Below, in pieces: positions 18,388 through 27,582 of a DNA stretch of 64,000 bases. Made by a program: the position numbers and the translations under genes. Numbering within the stretch: position 1 is the first letter of the stretch; every line of letters starts with the position of its first letter. The DNA lies in assembly GCA_041821265.1 (NCBI GenBank), contig JBGUEQ010000012.1, positions 1 to 64,000 on the forward strand, read 5' to 3'. Origin of the DNA: Lachnotalea sp041821265. Lineage in GTDB: Bacteria; Bacillota; Clostridia; Lachnospirales; Lachnospiraceae. Under the pieces are notes generated by a model, which had not been told where the DNA came from, did not search any database, and saw only the letters and a list, made by a program, of their open reading frames with translations.

Positions 18388-19512
18388 TTAAATCAAAAAT
18401 AAATTTCGACTCATACAGATTCCACCAAGTAAAATGGACATATCCTGTAGCTTTGAGGGCATTATTTTACAGGGTTTATGAATTTTACTTGTAATAGAAG
18501 CTTCAATTTCTTCTATAATATTAGGAAAGTTCATAGTGAAGGAGCTATTGATTAGTATTAATTCTGGATTCAAATTATTTATAATATTGCGTATTCCGAT
18601 AGACATATATTTAACAAAAAGTTGAATAATATAGACAGAATCGGGATCTTTAATTGTATAAAGTTTAACAAAGTCATTCATTGATATTTTGTTTACTTGC
18701 TTGAGACGAGCTAATTCTGCTAAAAGCGCACGTTCAGAAGCATATTGCTCAAAGCAACCATTGTTACCACATGGGCAAGGACGGCCATCTATCTCAATTA
18801 TAGTATGTCCAAATTCACCAGCATATCCGTTTGAACCATGATATAAATCTCCATTGATTATAATTCCAAGGCCAATACCAGAATGAACGCTAATACCGAC
18901 CATATTATTAAGAGGATAGTGAAACATAAATTCACCTAATATAGAAAGATTAGCTTCATTTTCAATTATAACTGAAATATTAAAATGGTTTTTAAGTTCA
19001 TTTGCAAAGTCAACCTCAGAATAGGGTGAATAGGGTGTAAATACAACTTGGTTGTTATTGACAATCCCGTGTATCCCTATAGTAATTCCCACAATTCCAT
19101 AGACTGATTCGGGTACTTGACTTATTTGAGACTCAATACATTGAATTAATTCGGGAATAATCAATTCGCTTTTGTTAGCAGTTGGATATTGAACAAGGTT
19201 ACAATTTTCACCGCCAAGATGCGCAGTTAGTATACTGATATGTGTGGCTGAAACGTCAATGGATATGGCATAACCACAATCATAACAAAATTTCAATAGT
19301 ACAGGTTTTCTACCTGACGGGACATTTGCGGTTCCAATTTCTTCAACTAAATATTTATCTAACAAATTTTGTACAATTGCAGAGATAGTTGCTTTTGTAA
19401 GTCCTAATTCTTTTGAAATTGAAGCACGTGAAATAGGACCTTTGTCTATTATAATTTTTGTGACTAACGAGGTGTTCATGTCACGAATTAATTCTTTACT
19501 TCCAGTAACCAT
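18388..19512 (-). CDS. ROK family transcriptional repressor (XylR-like)
   Basis: The 374-residue regulator has an N-terminal winged helix (about residues 15-75, SRASISKELGLTKATISAIV). A ROK sugar-kinase-like domain follows with the zinc motif CPCGNNGCFEQY. It is divergent from the isomerase/xylulokinase operon, and a perfect palindrome sits at that operon's start site. This is the classic XylR layout in Firmicutes, where xylose releases the repressor. AAAGGAG lies just before the ATG. Confidence 0.88.
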   Translation of the reverse strand: MVTGSKELIRDMNTSLVTKIIIDKGPISRASISKELGLTKATISAIVQNLLDKYLVEEIGTANVPSGRKPVLLKFCYDCGYAISIDVSATHISILTAHLGGENCNLVQYPTANKSELIIPELIQCIESQISQVPESVYGIVGITIGIHGIVNNNQVVFTPYSPYSEVDFANELKNHFNISVIIENEANLSILGEFMFHYPLNNMVGISVHSGIGLGIIINGDLYHGSNGYAGEFGHTIIEIDGRPCPCGNNGCFEQYASERALLAELARLKQVNKISMNDFVKLYTIKDPDSVYIIQLFVKYMSIGIRNIINNLNPELILINSSFTMNFPNIIEEIEASITSKIHKPCKIMPSKLQDMSILLGGICMSRNLFLI

Positions 19513-19687
19513 GTTCGTATAACTCCTTTTATTTTGAAGGTCTTATTTAGAAAAATTAATATAATGATTCACTACGCGATACACACAACACAAGTGACTT
19601 ACATTGTGATACTAAAATCCTCAGGATAGTGCTCTGCAAATATCTTACGGTTATGGGTACTAAATCGTTACAAATTAATAATAGTTC
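19513..19687. other. Intergenic with a repeat fragment
   Basis: Between the repressor gene and the xylose promoter, the minus strand carries TGTGTGTATCGCGTAG near 19570-19590. The same string occurs on the plus strand near 60242-60257. This is a shared fragment of a dispersed intergenic repeat. I saw no gene here. Confidence 0.5.
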
Positions 19688-19749
19688 TTGACCAAATATC
19701 TTCTTAGGCTTATAATTATATCATAATTAGTTTAGTGAGTAAACTAATT
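19688..19749 (+). promoter_or_regulatory. Xylose operon promoter and XylR-type operator
   Basis: TTGACC (19688-19693), a 17-base spacer and TATAAT (19711-19716) form a strong promoter. At the expected start site lies a perfect inverted repeat of AATTAGTTTA (19725-19734) and TAAACTAATT (19740-19749) around GTGAG. Its TTAGTTT half-site matches the XylR operators of Firmicutes. A bound repressor would block transcription start. Confidence 0.85.
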
Positions 19750-19800
19750 CGAAAATGATAGTAAAATACGGGGCTTTACCGAATAAAGGAGAAGAACAAA

Positions 19801-21273
19801 ATGAAGAATATGCCAGAATTAAAATTAGGAATTGTAGCTGTAAGTCGTGATTGTTTTCCAATGTCATTATCAGAGGGAAGAAGAAAGGCAGTTGTAGCGG
19901 AATATAGTAAAAAATCAAGTATTTATGAATGTCCAGTTGTAGTGGAAAGCGAAAAAGATATGCAAAAAGCATTAGCAGATGTGAATCAGGCTGAATGTAA
20001 TGCGTTAGTAGTATATTTAGGAAACTTCGGACCAGAGACATCAGAGACATTATTAGCTAAATATTTTAATGGACCAGTAATGATTGTAGCAGCAGCAGAA
20101 GAGACAGGGGATAATTTAATCCAAGGTCGTGGAGATGCTTATTGTGGAATGTTAAATGCAAGCTATAATCTTAAATTAAGAAATATCAAAGCTTATATAC
20201 CGGAATACCCAGTGGGTAACGCAGTAGATGTTGCGAAGATGATTGAAGAATTTGCACCAATTGCTAAAGCGGTTATTGGTCTCAACAATTTAAAAATAAT
20301 TAGTTTTGGTCCTCGTCCACAGGATTTCTTAGCTTGTAATGCACCAATCAAACAATTATATAACTTAGGTGTTGAAATCGAAGAGAACTCAGAACTAGAT
20401 TTGTTTGAAGCTTATAATAAGCATGCAGGAGATGAGCGAATTGCAGAAGTTGTAAAGAGCATGGTAGCTGAACTTGGAGAAGGCAATTTAAAACCAGAAA
20501 TTCTTCCAAAACTTGCACAGTATGAGATTACTCTATTAGATTGGATTGAAGCACATAAAGGTTCTAGAGAATATGTGGCAATAGCAGGAAAATGCTGGCC
20601 AGCGTTCCAGACACAGTTTGGTTTTGTTCCATGTTATGTAAATAGTCGTTTGACAGCTATGGGAATTCCTGTATCTTGTGAAGTTGATATTTATGGAGCA
20701 TTAAGTGAATTCATAGGAACCGTTGTATCAGGAGATATTGTTACGTTATTAGATATTAACAACACAGTACCAGCTGATATGTATGAGCAAGAGATTAAAC
20801 CAAAATATAATTACACACTAAAAGACACTTTTATGGGCTTTCATTGTGGCAATACAGCAGCAGGTAAATTATCATTTTGTTCCATGAAATATCAGCTGAT
20901 TATGGCAAGAAGTTTACCAGAAGAAGTGACACAAGGAACACTAGAAGGAGATATCGTACCAGGAGATATCACATTCTTTAGACTTCAAAGTACCGCAGAT
21001 GCAAAGCTAAGAGGATATATTGCACATGGAGAAGTATTACCTGTTGCCACTCGTTCTTTTGGAGGAATTGGTATATTTGCAATTCCAGAAATGGGTAGAT
21101 TTTATAGACATGTATTAATAGAAGGTAATTACCCACATCATGGTGCAGTTGCATTTGGTCACTTTGGAAAAGCAATCTATGAAGTGTTCAAATATATTGG
21201 TGTTGAAGTAGAAGAAATTGGATTTAATCAACCAAAGGGAATGCTTTATAAGACTGAAAATCCATTTGAATAG
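19801..21273 (+). CDS. L-fucose/arabinose isomerase-fold protein, probable alternative xylose isomerase (XylA-II)
   Basis: The 490-residue protein matches the L-fucose isomerase family, with the C-terminal region FHCGNTAAGKLSF and the late EGNYPHHGAVAFGHFG segment. It lies directly before xylB and behind a XylR-type operator, and no classical xylA is present in the window. From memory, comparative genomics of Firmicutes xylose regulons named such a protein XylA-II, and the Clostridium acetobutylicum member was shown to act in xylose use. I therefore infer D-xylose to D-xylulose isomerisation. L-arabinose or L-fucose as substrate remains possible. Confidence 0.78.
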   Translation: MKNMPELKLGIVAVSRDCFPMSLSEGRRKAVVAEYSKKSSIYECPVVVESEKDMQKALADVNQAECNALVVYLGNFGPETSETLLAKYFNGPVMIVAAAEETGDNLIQGRGDAYCGMLNASYNLKLRNIKAYIPEYPVGNAVDVAKMIEEFAPIAKAVIGLNNLKIISFGPRPQDFLACNAPIKQLYNLGVEIEENSELDLFEAYNKHAGDERIAEVVKSMVAELGEGNLKPEILPKLAQYEITLLDWIEAHKGSREYVAIAGKCWPAFQTQFGFVPCYVNSRLTAMGIPVSCEVDIYGALSEFIGTVVSGDIVTLLDINNTVPADMYEQEIKPKYNYTLKDTFMGFHCGNTAAGKLSFCSMKYQLIMARSLPEEVTQGTLEGDIVPGDITFFRLQSTADAKLRGYIAHGEVLPVATRSFGGIGIFAIPEMGRFYRHVLIEGNYPHHGAVAFGHFGKAIYEVFKYIGVEVEEIGFNQPKGMLYKTENPFE

Positions 21274-21282
21274 GAGGTTACT

Positions 21283-22752
21283 ATGTTATATATAGGAGTA
21301 GATTTAGGAACTTCGGCTGTGAAACTAATTCTGATGGAGGCAGACGGAACAATTAAGAATTCAATATCCAAAGAATATCCGCTTTTTTTTCCAAACCCAG
21401 GTTGGTCAGAGCAAAACCCAGAAGATTGGTGGAAAGCTGTAACACAAGGAATTGGAGAATTAATCGAGAAGTTTGATAAAAGCAAAGTTGCAGGTATTAG
21501 TTTTGGAGGACAGATGCATGGGCTTGTTATTTTAGATAGCGAAGATCAAGTAATTCGACCAGCCATTTTGTGGAATGATGGAAGAACAGGAAAAGAGACG
21601 AATTATCTAAATGAAGTTGTGGGCAAGGATAAATTATCTGAGTATACGGCTAACATTGCATTCGCTGGTTTTACAGCACCTAAATTATTATGGCTGAAAG
21701 AAAACGAACCAGATCATTTTAAGAAAATATGCAAAATTATGTTACCAAAAGATTTTCTTGCATATAAGTTATCAGGGGTTCATTGCACCGATTATTCGGA
21801 TGCATCTGGAATGCTATTATTGGATGTTAAGAATAAATGTTGGTCCAAAGAAATGCTTGAAATATGTTCTGTTAGTGAAGAGCAAATGCCTAAATTGTTT
21901 GAAAGTTATGAAGTAGTGGGAATGTTAAAAGCTGATATCGCAGAGCAACTTGGACTAGAGAGTACTTGCAAAATTGTTGCAGGAGCTGGAGATAATGCAG
22001 CAGCAGCAGTTGGAACCGGAACAGTAGGTGATGGAAGATGTAATATTTCATTAGGAACCTCTGGAACGATATTTATTTCAAGTAAAGAATTTGGTGTAGA
22101 TGCAAATAATGCACTTCATGCATTTGCCCATGCAGATGGTAATTATCATTTGATGGGATGTATGCTGAGTGCGGCTTCTTGTAATAAATGGTGGATGGAT
22201 GAAATTATTGGGACGAAGGAATATGCGAAAGAACAAGCAAATATTATTAAGTTAGGTGAGAACCACGTGTATTTTCTTCCCTATCTAATGGGAGAGCGTT
22301 CCCCACACAATAATCCAGATGCAAGAGGAACCTTTATTGGCATGAGTATGGATACTTCAAGAGCCGATATGACACAGGCAGTTTTAGAAGGAGTAGCATT
22401 TGCGATTCGTGATTCCTTTGAAATTGCGAAATCTTTGGGAATTCATATTGAAAGAACCAAAATCGCCGGTGGTGGAGCAAAAAGTCCGCTATGGAAGAAG
22501 ATTGTAGCAAATGTGTTAAACCTCAAAGTAGATGTCATTGAAAGCGAGGAAGGACCGGGACTTGGAAGTGCAATGTTGGCAGCAGTAGCCTGCAACGAAT
22601 ATGCATCAGTGGAAGAAGCGGTGGAGAAAATTGTTAAAGTCGTAGACACCATTGAGCCAATACCAGAACTAGTTGAGAAGTACGAAGAACAGTATAATAA
22701 ATTCAAACAAATCTATCCTACGGTAAAAGGATTATTTGATGTAATTAAATAA
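21283..22752 (+). CDS. xylB: Xylulokinase
   Basis: The 489-residue FGGY-family kinase starts with the ATP-site motif GVDLGTSAVKL. It has the sugar-site region FGGQMHGLVILD (about residues 69-80), the NISLGTSGTIF phosphate motif and IAGGGAKSPLWKKI near the C-terminus. It phosphorylates D-xylulose to xylulose-5-phosphate for the pentose phosphate pathway. It starts 9 bases after the isomerase stop, with AGGAGG across the junction, so the two are cotranscribed under XylR-like control. Confidence 0.93.
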   Translation: MLYIGVDLGTSAVKLILMEADGTIKNSISKEYPLFFPNPGWSEQNPEDWWKAVTQGIGELIEKFDKSKVAGISFGGQMHGLVILDSEDQVIRPAILWNDGRTGKETNYLNEVVGKDKLSEYTANIAFAGFTAPKLLWLKENEPDHFKKICKIMLPKDFLAYKLSGVHCTDYSDASGMLLLDVKNKCWSKEMLEICSVSEEQMPKLFESYEVVGMLKADIAEQLGLESTCKIVAGAGDNAAAAVGTGTVGDGRCNISLGTSGTIFISSKEFGVDANNALHAFAHADGNYHLMGCMLSAASCNKWWMDEIIGTKEYAKEQANIIKLGENHVYFLPYLMGERSPHNNPDARGTFIGMSMDTSRADMTQAVLEGVAFAIRDSFEIAKSLGIHIERTKIAGGGAKSPLWKKIVANVLNLKVDVIESEEGPGLGSAMLAAVACNEYASVEEAVEKIVKVVDTIEPIPELVEKYEEQYNKFKQIYPTVKGLFDVIK

Positions 22753-22757
22753 ATGTG

Positions 22758-22788
22758 AGGAGCACAGTTGATGTGCTCCTTATTTTTT
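22758..22788 (+). terminator. Xylose operon terminator
   Basis: AGGAGCACA (22758-22766) pairs perfectly with TGTGCTCCT (22772-22780) and a run of T follows. It lies 5 bases after the xylB stop codon. Confidence 0.92.
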
Positions 22789-22790
22789 AA

Positions 22791-22840
22791 TATCCACTCG
22801 GGCGCTAAAGTGTCTGCAAGCAGATACTTTATTTAATAAA
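22791..22840 (+). repeat. Dispersed palindromic repeat, partial copy
   Basis: This copy holds the end of module C (TCCACTCGGGCGC) and module D (AGTGTCTGCAAGCAGATACT), with one changed base in the right arm. It then reads TTATTTAATAAA, which resembles the outer arm of module A. It follows the xylB terminator directly. Confidence 0.7.
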
Positions 22841-22997
22841 ATTACACAATAACCTGAAAAGAATATTGCAAGATGGAAATAGCCGTGATAGTATAAATTT
22901 AATATAGGAATAATGTTATCAACCATATTCATAATCTATTAAGATAGAGTAAAAGTTTCAGTAAAATTCGAAAGAAGATATAAAAGTGGAGGAGCAT

Positions 22998-24479
22998 ATG
23001 AGAGCTAGTGGAATATTATTACCTGTTTCAAGTTTGCCATCTAAATATGGGATTGGTGCTTTTTCGAAGCAAGCATATACGTTTGTGGATCAATTAAAGG
23101 CTGCTGGACAAAAGTATTGGCAAATACTGCCGTTAGGCCCAACGGGATATGGCGATTCACCTTATCAATCCTTTTCAACTTTTGCTGGAAACCCCTATTT
23201 TATTGACTTAGAGGATTTGATTGAACAAGGTTACATTACCAAACAAGAGTGTGATAGTTGTGATTTTGGAGATAATGAAAGTTATATAGATTATGAAAAA
23301 ATGTATTTGGCAAGATTTTCGATTTTGAAAAAGGCTTATCTTGCAAGTAATATAGGAAAAAATGAAGAATTTAGAAAATTTAAAAAGAAAAATAAATTTT
23401 GGCTAAAAGATTATGCTCTTTATATGGCAATAAAGAATCATTTTAAGGGTATTAGTTGGATTGAGTGGGATGAAGAAATTAGGATTAGAAAACCGAAAGC
23501 AATGAAGTTATATGCCTCAAATTTGAAAGAAGAGGTGGAGTTTTACCAATTTCTTCAATATACATTTAAACGGCAGTGGAAGAAATTAAAAAAGTATGCA
23601 AATAAAAATGGTATTCAGATTATTGGCGATATTCCTATTTATGTGGCGTTTGATAGTGCGGATAGTTGGGCGAATACAAAATTATTTCAATTTGATAAAG
23701 AAAATATGCCTATTAGCGTTGCAGGATGTCCACCAGATGCATTTTCAGCGACGGGTCAATTATGGGGTAATCCACTGTATGATTGGAGTTATCACGAAGC
23801 GACAGAGTTTGAGTGGTGGATTCAAAGAATCAGACATTGTTTTAAACTCTATGATGTTGTAAGAGTAGATCATTTTAGAGGATTTGATGAATATTATGCA
23901 ATCCCGTATGGTGCAACTACCGCAGAAATTGGAGAATGGGAGCAAGGTCCTGGTTATCAATTATTTGAAGCATTGAATAAAAAGTTAGGCAAGCTTGATA
24001 TTATAGCAGAAGATTTAGGCTTTTTAACCAACAATGTTCGTGAGTTACTTGCTAAAACAGGTTATCCTGGAATGAAGGTGTTACAATTTGCTTTTGATTC
24101 CAAAGAAGAAAGTGATTACCTACCACATAATTACAATTCAAATTGCATTGTTTATACGGGCACACACGATAATAACACGACGCTAGGTTGGTATGAGGAT
24201 ATTCCCAAAGCAGATAAGCGGTTGTCCATTGATTATATGAATAATGGATTGTCAAAACCAGAAGAAATCTCATGGGATTTTGTTCGATTAGCTATGGCAA
24301 GTGTTGCTAAAATATGTATTGTTCCAATTCAAGATTATTTGGAGGTGGGTTGCGAAGGCAGAATCAATACACCGTCTACGTTGGGTGATAACTGGAAATG
24401 GAGAATGAAGGAAGAGGATTTAACCGAGAATATTACAAATAAAATCTTTGATATGACAAATTTATATGGAAGGTTATAA
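22998..24479 (+). CDS. malQ: 4-alpha-glucanotransferase (amylomaltase)
   Basis: The 493-residue GH77 enzyme transfers alpha-1,4-glucan segments between maltodextrins in the cytoplasm. Motifs include RASGILLPVSSLPS at the N-terminus, GDSPYQSFS, GDIPIYVAFDSADSW, VRVDHFRGFDEYY with the nucleophile Asp, IAEDLG with the general acid, and YTGTHDNNTT. I placed the start at the ATG at 22998, because GGAGGAG at 22988-22994 precedes it; the GTG at 22986 would overlap that site. The gene stands alone, without other maltose genes. Confidence 0.95.
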   Translation: MRASGILLPVSSLPSKYGIGAFSKQAYTFVDQLKAAGQKYWQILPLGPTGYGDSPYQSFSTFAGNPYFIDLEDLIEQGYITKQECDSCDFGDNESYIDYEKMYLARFSILKKAYLASNIGKNEEFRKFKKKNKFWLKDYALYMAIKNHFKGISWIEWDEEIRIRKPKAMKLYASNLKEEVEFYQFLQYTFKRQWKKLKKYANKNGIQIIGDIPIYVAFDSADSWANTKLFQFDKENMPISVAGCPPDAFSATGQLWGNPLYDWSYHEATEFEWWIQRIRHCFKLYDVVRVDHFRGFDEYYAIPYGATTAEIGEWEQGPGYQLFEALNKKLGKLDIIAEDLGFLTNNVRELLAKTGYPGMKVLQFAFDSKEESDYLPHNYNSNCIVYTGTHDNNTTLGWYEDIPKADKRLSIDYMNNGLSKPEEISWDFVRLAMASVAKICIVPIQDYLEVGCEGRINTPSTLGDNWKWRMKEEDLTENITNKIFDMTNLYGRL

Positions 24480-24494
24480 AATGTTATTATTTAT

Positions 24495-24650
24495 TGTAAC
24501 TATTCAGTACCCACATACGCGAGGTGTTTTGCAAAGCAAAACCTGAGTGCTGCTGTAGTGCCAAAATGCACACCACGAGGAGCGGAAGTGTGTTGCTACG
24601 CAACCTGCGTGGGCGCGAGAGTGTCTGCAAGCAGACACTCTGTTCTTTCT
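24495..24650 (+). repeat. Dispersed palindromic repeat, long variant copy
   Basis: The copy opens with GTAACTATTCAGTAC, the reverse complement of a unit at 28438-28466. A hairpin AGGTGTTTTGC/GCAAAACCT follows. Then come modules B to D: GTGCCAAAATGCACACCACG, a GGAAGTGTG pair, TTGCTACGCAA, and GTGTCTGC/GCAGACAC at 24620-24637. Module A of the other copies is replaced here by the GTAACTATT and GTTTTGC hairpins, which shows that modules are exchangeable. Confidence 0.75.
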
Positions 24651-24702
24651 ATATTTAATTGGTTATCATATGAAATAACAGGAAAGCTACTACATTTTCA
24701 CA

Positions 24703-24748
24703 AATACAATGACGATTCTGCAAAGCAGAGTCGTCATTGTATTTTACA
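24703..24748 (+). terminator. Long-stem terminator
   Basis: A 19-bp stem (24703-24721 with 24725-24743, one wobble) with an AAA loop is followed by a short T-containing tract. It probably ends the malQ transcript, reading through the repeat. Confidence 0.65.
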
Positions 24749-24826
24749 GGAAAACACAACTCTACCAAGCGTTGATTGCAGAGTTAGTTTGTATCAATTA
24801 TGATATGCTATATGGAGGTAATGTAA

Positions 24827-25441
24827 ATGGATTGTAATAAAATGGGAACCTTGTTGGTTCGTCTTCGTAAAGAAAAAAATATGACACAAAAAGAAATTGC
24901 AGATATGATGAATATTAGTGACAAGACAATATCAAAGTGGGAACGTGGCTTAGGATGTCCTGATGTATCATTACTTGGCGAGCTGTCAAATATATTTGAA
25001 GTGAATATTGAGAAAATTTTAGCGGGTGATTTAAAGCCTAATAATATGGAAACTGGTAATTTAAAACGAATTAAATTTTATGTTTGCCCAAACTGTAGCA
25101 ATGTAATATATAATGCGGGTGATGCAGATATTTCTTGCTGTGGCCGTAAATTGTCACCACTGATTGCAAGACCAGCAGATGAGATGCATGAGGCGACAAT
25201 AGAGGAGGCAGACGGAGAGTACTATATCACTTTTTCACATGAAATGAGTAAAAATCACTTCTTATCCTTTGTAGCCTATGTTACGAGTGACAGAATTTTA
25301 TTCGTAAAACTTTACCCAGAGCAAACAGCAGAAGTTCGATTGCCTAAAATGAGTGGAGGAAGACTGCAACAAAAAAACAGTGGAAAACTATATTATTATT
25401 GCGTTTCGCATGGATTGTGGGTGCTAAATGGAGAAAAATGA
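24827..25441 (+). CDS. XRE regulator fused to a superoxide-reductase-like iron domain
   Basis: The 204-residue protein has an N-terminal Cro/CI helix-turn-helix (about 7-65, MTQKEIADMMNISDKTISKW). A desulforedoxin-like cysteine site follows (CPNC and CC, about residues 85-105). The C-terminal domain resembles neelaredoxin/superoxide reductase, with conserved FSHEMSKNHF and YYYCVSHGLW that carry the His and Cys residues used for iron in that family. Family knowledge suggests an iron-based redox or superoxide sensor controlling DNA binding; this is inference. It starts with GGAGG ten bases upstream. Its target genes are not obvious; the next gene is a dead acetyltransferase whose start codon overlaps its end. 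Confidence 0.8.
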   Translation: MDCNKMGTLLVRLRKEKNMTQKEIADMMNISDKTISKWERGLGCPDVSLLGELSNIFEVNIEKILAGDLKPNNMETGNLKRIKFYVCPNCSNVIYNAGDADISCCGRKLSPLIARPADEMHEATIEEADGEYYITFSHEMSKNHFLSFVAYVTSDRILFVKLYPEQTAEVRLPKMSGGRLQQKNSGKLYYYCVSHGLWVLNGEK

Positions 25442-25629
25442 AGTGCCAGCAATTAATAAAGAATTTCATCTGATGGATATGAAAAATTGGAGTAGAAGGC
25501 AATATTTTCACAAGGATGATAAAACTATCAATTAGTATTCATCATGCAGTGGCAGATGGCTATCATGTTGGCTTGTTCTTAGATGAATTTCAGACAGGTA
25601 TGAATTATCCAGAAGAATGGATGAAGTAA
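25428..25629 (+). pseudogene. Chloramphenicol acetyltransferase-like gene, internal deletion
   Basis: The beginning reads EFHLMDMKNWSRRQYF, the typical start of type A CAT proteins, and ends at a stop near 25533. In another frame the end reads ISIHHAVADGYHVGLFLDEF, the catalytic-histidine region (HHxxxDG) and C-terminus, stopping at 25629. About two thirds of a normal 210-residue enzyme is missing between them. The start at 25428 overlaps the upstream regulator gene by 14 bases, so the two were once translationally coupled. No acetyltransferase activity is possible. Confidence 0.85.
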
Positions 25630-25663
25630 ATTAAATTGCCATTTAAAAAAGAGTACTATCATT

Positions 25664-25709
25664 AAAACCAACTATTCCGTCAATACGAATGCGGAAGGGT
25701 TGGTTTTTT
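25664..25709 (+). terminator. Terminator after the CAT remnant
   Basis: AAAACCAAC with TTCCG (from 25664) pairs with CGGAA and GTTGGTTTT, with a short internal loop, and ends in a run of six T. Confidence 0.85.
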
Positions 25710-25839
25710 ACATGTGCTTTATATGTTTTGATTGTTACCACAAAAAGTGTTGCAGTTAACAATAAAACGCGATACAATTAGATTTACTGTAATTGGGAAA
25801 TTTCCCTAGATAAAGATGATAGTAATATTGAGGTATAAT

Positions 25840-26691
25840 ATGGGAATTATTAAATCAGAAAACTTAGTTTTTGAATATATAAGACGTGATGAAGAAGGCA
25901 ATGTAGAGGCAATTAACCGCGCGGTTGATGATGTTAATATTGATATCAAAGCAGGAGAGTTTGTTGCTGTTTTAGGACATAATGGTTCGGGAAAATCGAC
26001 TCTTGCAAAGCATATGAATGCAATACTTAGGCCGACAGAGGGCGATATTTGGATTGATGGTTATGATGCAAATGATATGGATAAAATCTGGGATATTAGA
26101 AAAACAGTAGGAATGGTGTTTCAGAATCCGGATAATCAGATTATTGGAACCGTAGTAGAAGAGGATGTTGGATTTGGTCCAGAAAATATTGGTATTCCAA
26201 CCGCTCAGATTTGGGAACGAGTAGAAAAGGGTTTAAAAGCCGTTGATATGTTAAAATACAGACATCACTCTCCCAATAAATTATCAGGGGGGCAAAAGCA
26301 ACGCGTAGCAATTGCTGGAATAGTAGCAATGCAACCAAAATGCATTGTATTAGATGAACCAACAGCAATGCTCGATCCCAATGGTAGAAAAGAAGTCATT
26401 GATACGATAACACAACTCAATAAGCAGGAGGGAGTTACCGTTGTTTTGATTACTCATTATATGGAAGAAGTAATTGGAGCGGATAAGATTTATGTCATGG
26501 ATCAAGGAAGTGTTGTAATGGAGGGAACGCCCAAAGAAATTTTTTCAAGAGTAGAAGAATTGAAAAGCTATCGATTGGATGTGCCTCAGGTTACTTTATT
26601 AGCAAATGAGCTTAAAAAATCAGGACTAGAATTGTCAGAGGGTATCTTAACAATAGATGAGTTGGTGAATGAATTATGTCAATTATATTAG
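25840..26691 (+). CDS. ecfA1: ECF transporter ATPase A1
   Basis: This is one of the two ABC ATPases of the energy-coupling factor vitamin transporter. It has Walker A GHNGSGKST, the Q-loop MVFQNPDNQI, signature KLSGGQKQRVAIAG, Walker B CIVLDEPTAMLD and the switch histidine in LITHYMEE. I set the start at the ATG at 25840, with GAGG six bases before it; an ATG at 25816 lacks a site. It overlaps ecfA2 by 16 bases. Substrate-binding S components are normally encoded elsewhere and share this module. Confidence 0.95.
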   Translation: MGIIKSENLVFEYIRRDEEGNVEAINRAVDDVNIDIKAGEFVAVLGHNGSGKSTLAKHMNAILRPTEGDIWIDGYDANDMDKIWDIRKTVGMVFQNPDNQIIGTVVEEDVGFGPENIGIPTAQIWERVEKGLKAVDMLKYRHHSPNKLSGGQKQRVAIAGIVAMQPKCIVLDEPTAMLDPNGRKEVIDTITQLNKQEGVTVVLITHYMEEVIGADKIYVMDQGSVVMEGTPKEIFSRVEELKSYRLDVPQVTLLANELKKSGLELSEGILTIDELVNELCQLY

Positions 26692-27527
26692 AGAAAGTTA
26701 ATTATATATACGGAACCGGGACTGCATACGAACTGCTAGCATTAAAGAATATTAATTTAGTAATTGAAGATGGTCAGTTTATTGGAATCATTGGACATAC
26801 AGGGTCAGGAAAATCCACTTTGATTCAACATCTAAACGGACTGATGGAGGCAACTGCAGGAAGTATTTATTACAATGGTGAAAATATTAATGAAAAAGGT
26901 TTTGATAAGAAGAAACTTAGAAGTAAAGTAGGTCTTGTATTTCAGTATCCAGAGCACCAGTTGTTTGAAGTAAATGTATTTGAAGACGTTTGTTTTGGAC
27001 CTAGAAATTTGGGGTTGACGGAGAGAGAAGCACAATTACGCGCTTTTGAAGCACTTCGAATGGTAGGATTTGAAGAAGAATTATTTTATCAATCTCCATT
27101 TGATTTATCTGGTGGTCAAAAGAGAAGAGTTGCTATTGCAGGCGTACTTGCCATGAAACCAGATGTTTTGATTTTAGATGAACCTACTGCGGGACTTGAC
27201 CCAAAAGGTAGAGATGAGATTTTGGATCAAATTCAGCAATTACATGAGACAACGAATATGTCGGTTATATTAGTTTCACATAGTATGGAAGATGTAGCGA
27301 AATATGTAGATAGGCTTATTGTGATGAATCAAGGTCAGATTATGTATGATGATACACCAAAAGAAGTCTTTAAACATTATTTGGAATTAGAAAAAATGGG
27401 GCTCGCAGCACCTCAGGTTACCTATATTATGAATCGTTTGAAAGAACAAGGACTTCAAGTTAGCACGAATGTTACAACCATTGACGAAGCAAAAAATGAA
27501 ATTTTAAAGATATTTAATAATAGATAG
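26676..27527 (+). CDS. ecfA2: ECF transporter ATPase A2
   Basis: The 283-residue second ATPase has Walker A GHTGSGKST, the Q-loop LVFQYPEHQLF, signature DLSGGQKRRVAIAG, Walker B VLILDEPTAGLD and VSHSMED. The start lies inside the end of ecfA1, so the two are translationally coupled. They form an A1-A2 heterodimer on the membrane protein EcfT. Confidence 0.95.
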   Translation: MSIILEKVNYIYGTGTAYELLALKNINLVIEDGQFIGIIGHTGSGKSTLIQHLNGLMEATAGSIYYNGENINEKGFDKKKLRSKVGLVFQYPEHQLFEVNVFEDVCFGPRNLGLTEREAQLRAFEALRMVGFEEELFYQSPFDLSGGQKRRVAIAGVLAMKPDVLILDEPTAGLDPKGRDEILDQIQQLHETTNMSVILVSHSMEDVAKYVDRLIVMNQGQIMYDDTPKEVFKHYLELEKMGLAAPQVTYIMNRLKEQGLQVSTNVTTIDEAKNEILKIFNNR

Positions 27528-27582
27528 GGTGAAATAAATTAAATTTTATCCAGTTATAATTTAATGAATGATAGGTGAAAAA

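Noticed and set aside
25428..25629. Active chloramphenicol resistance gene
   Set aside because: Most of the protein is deleted and the ends are in different frames.
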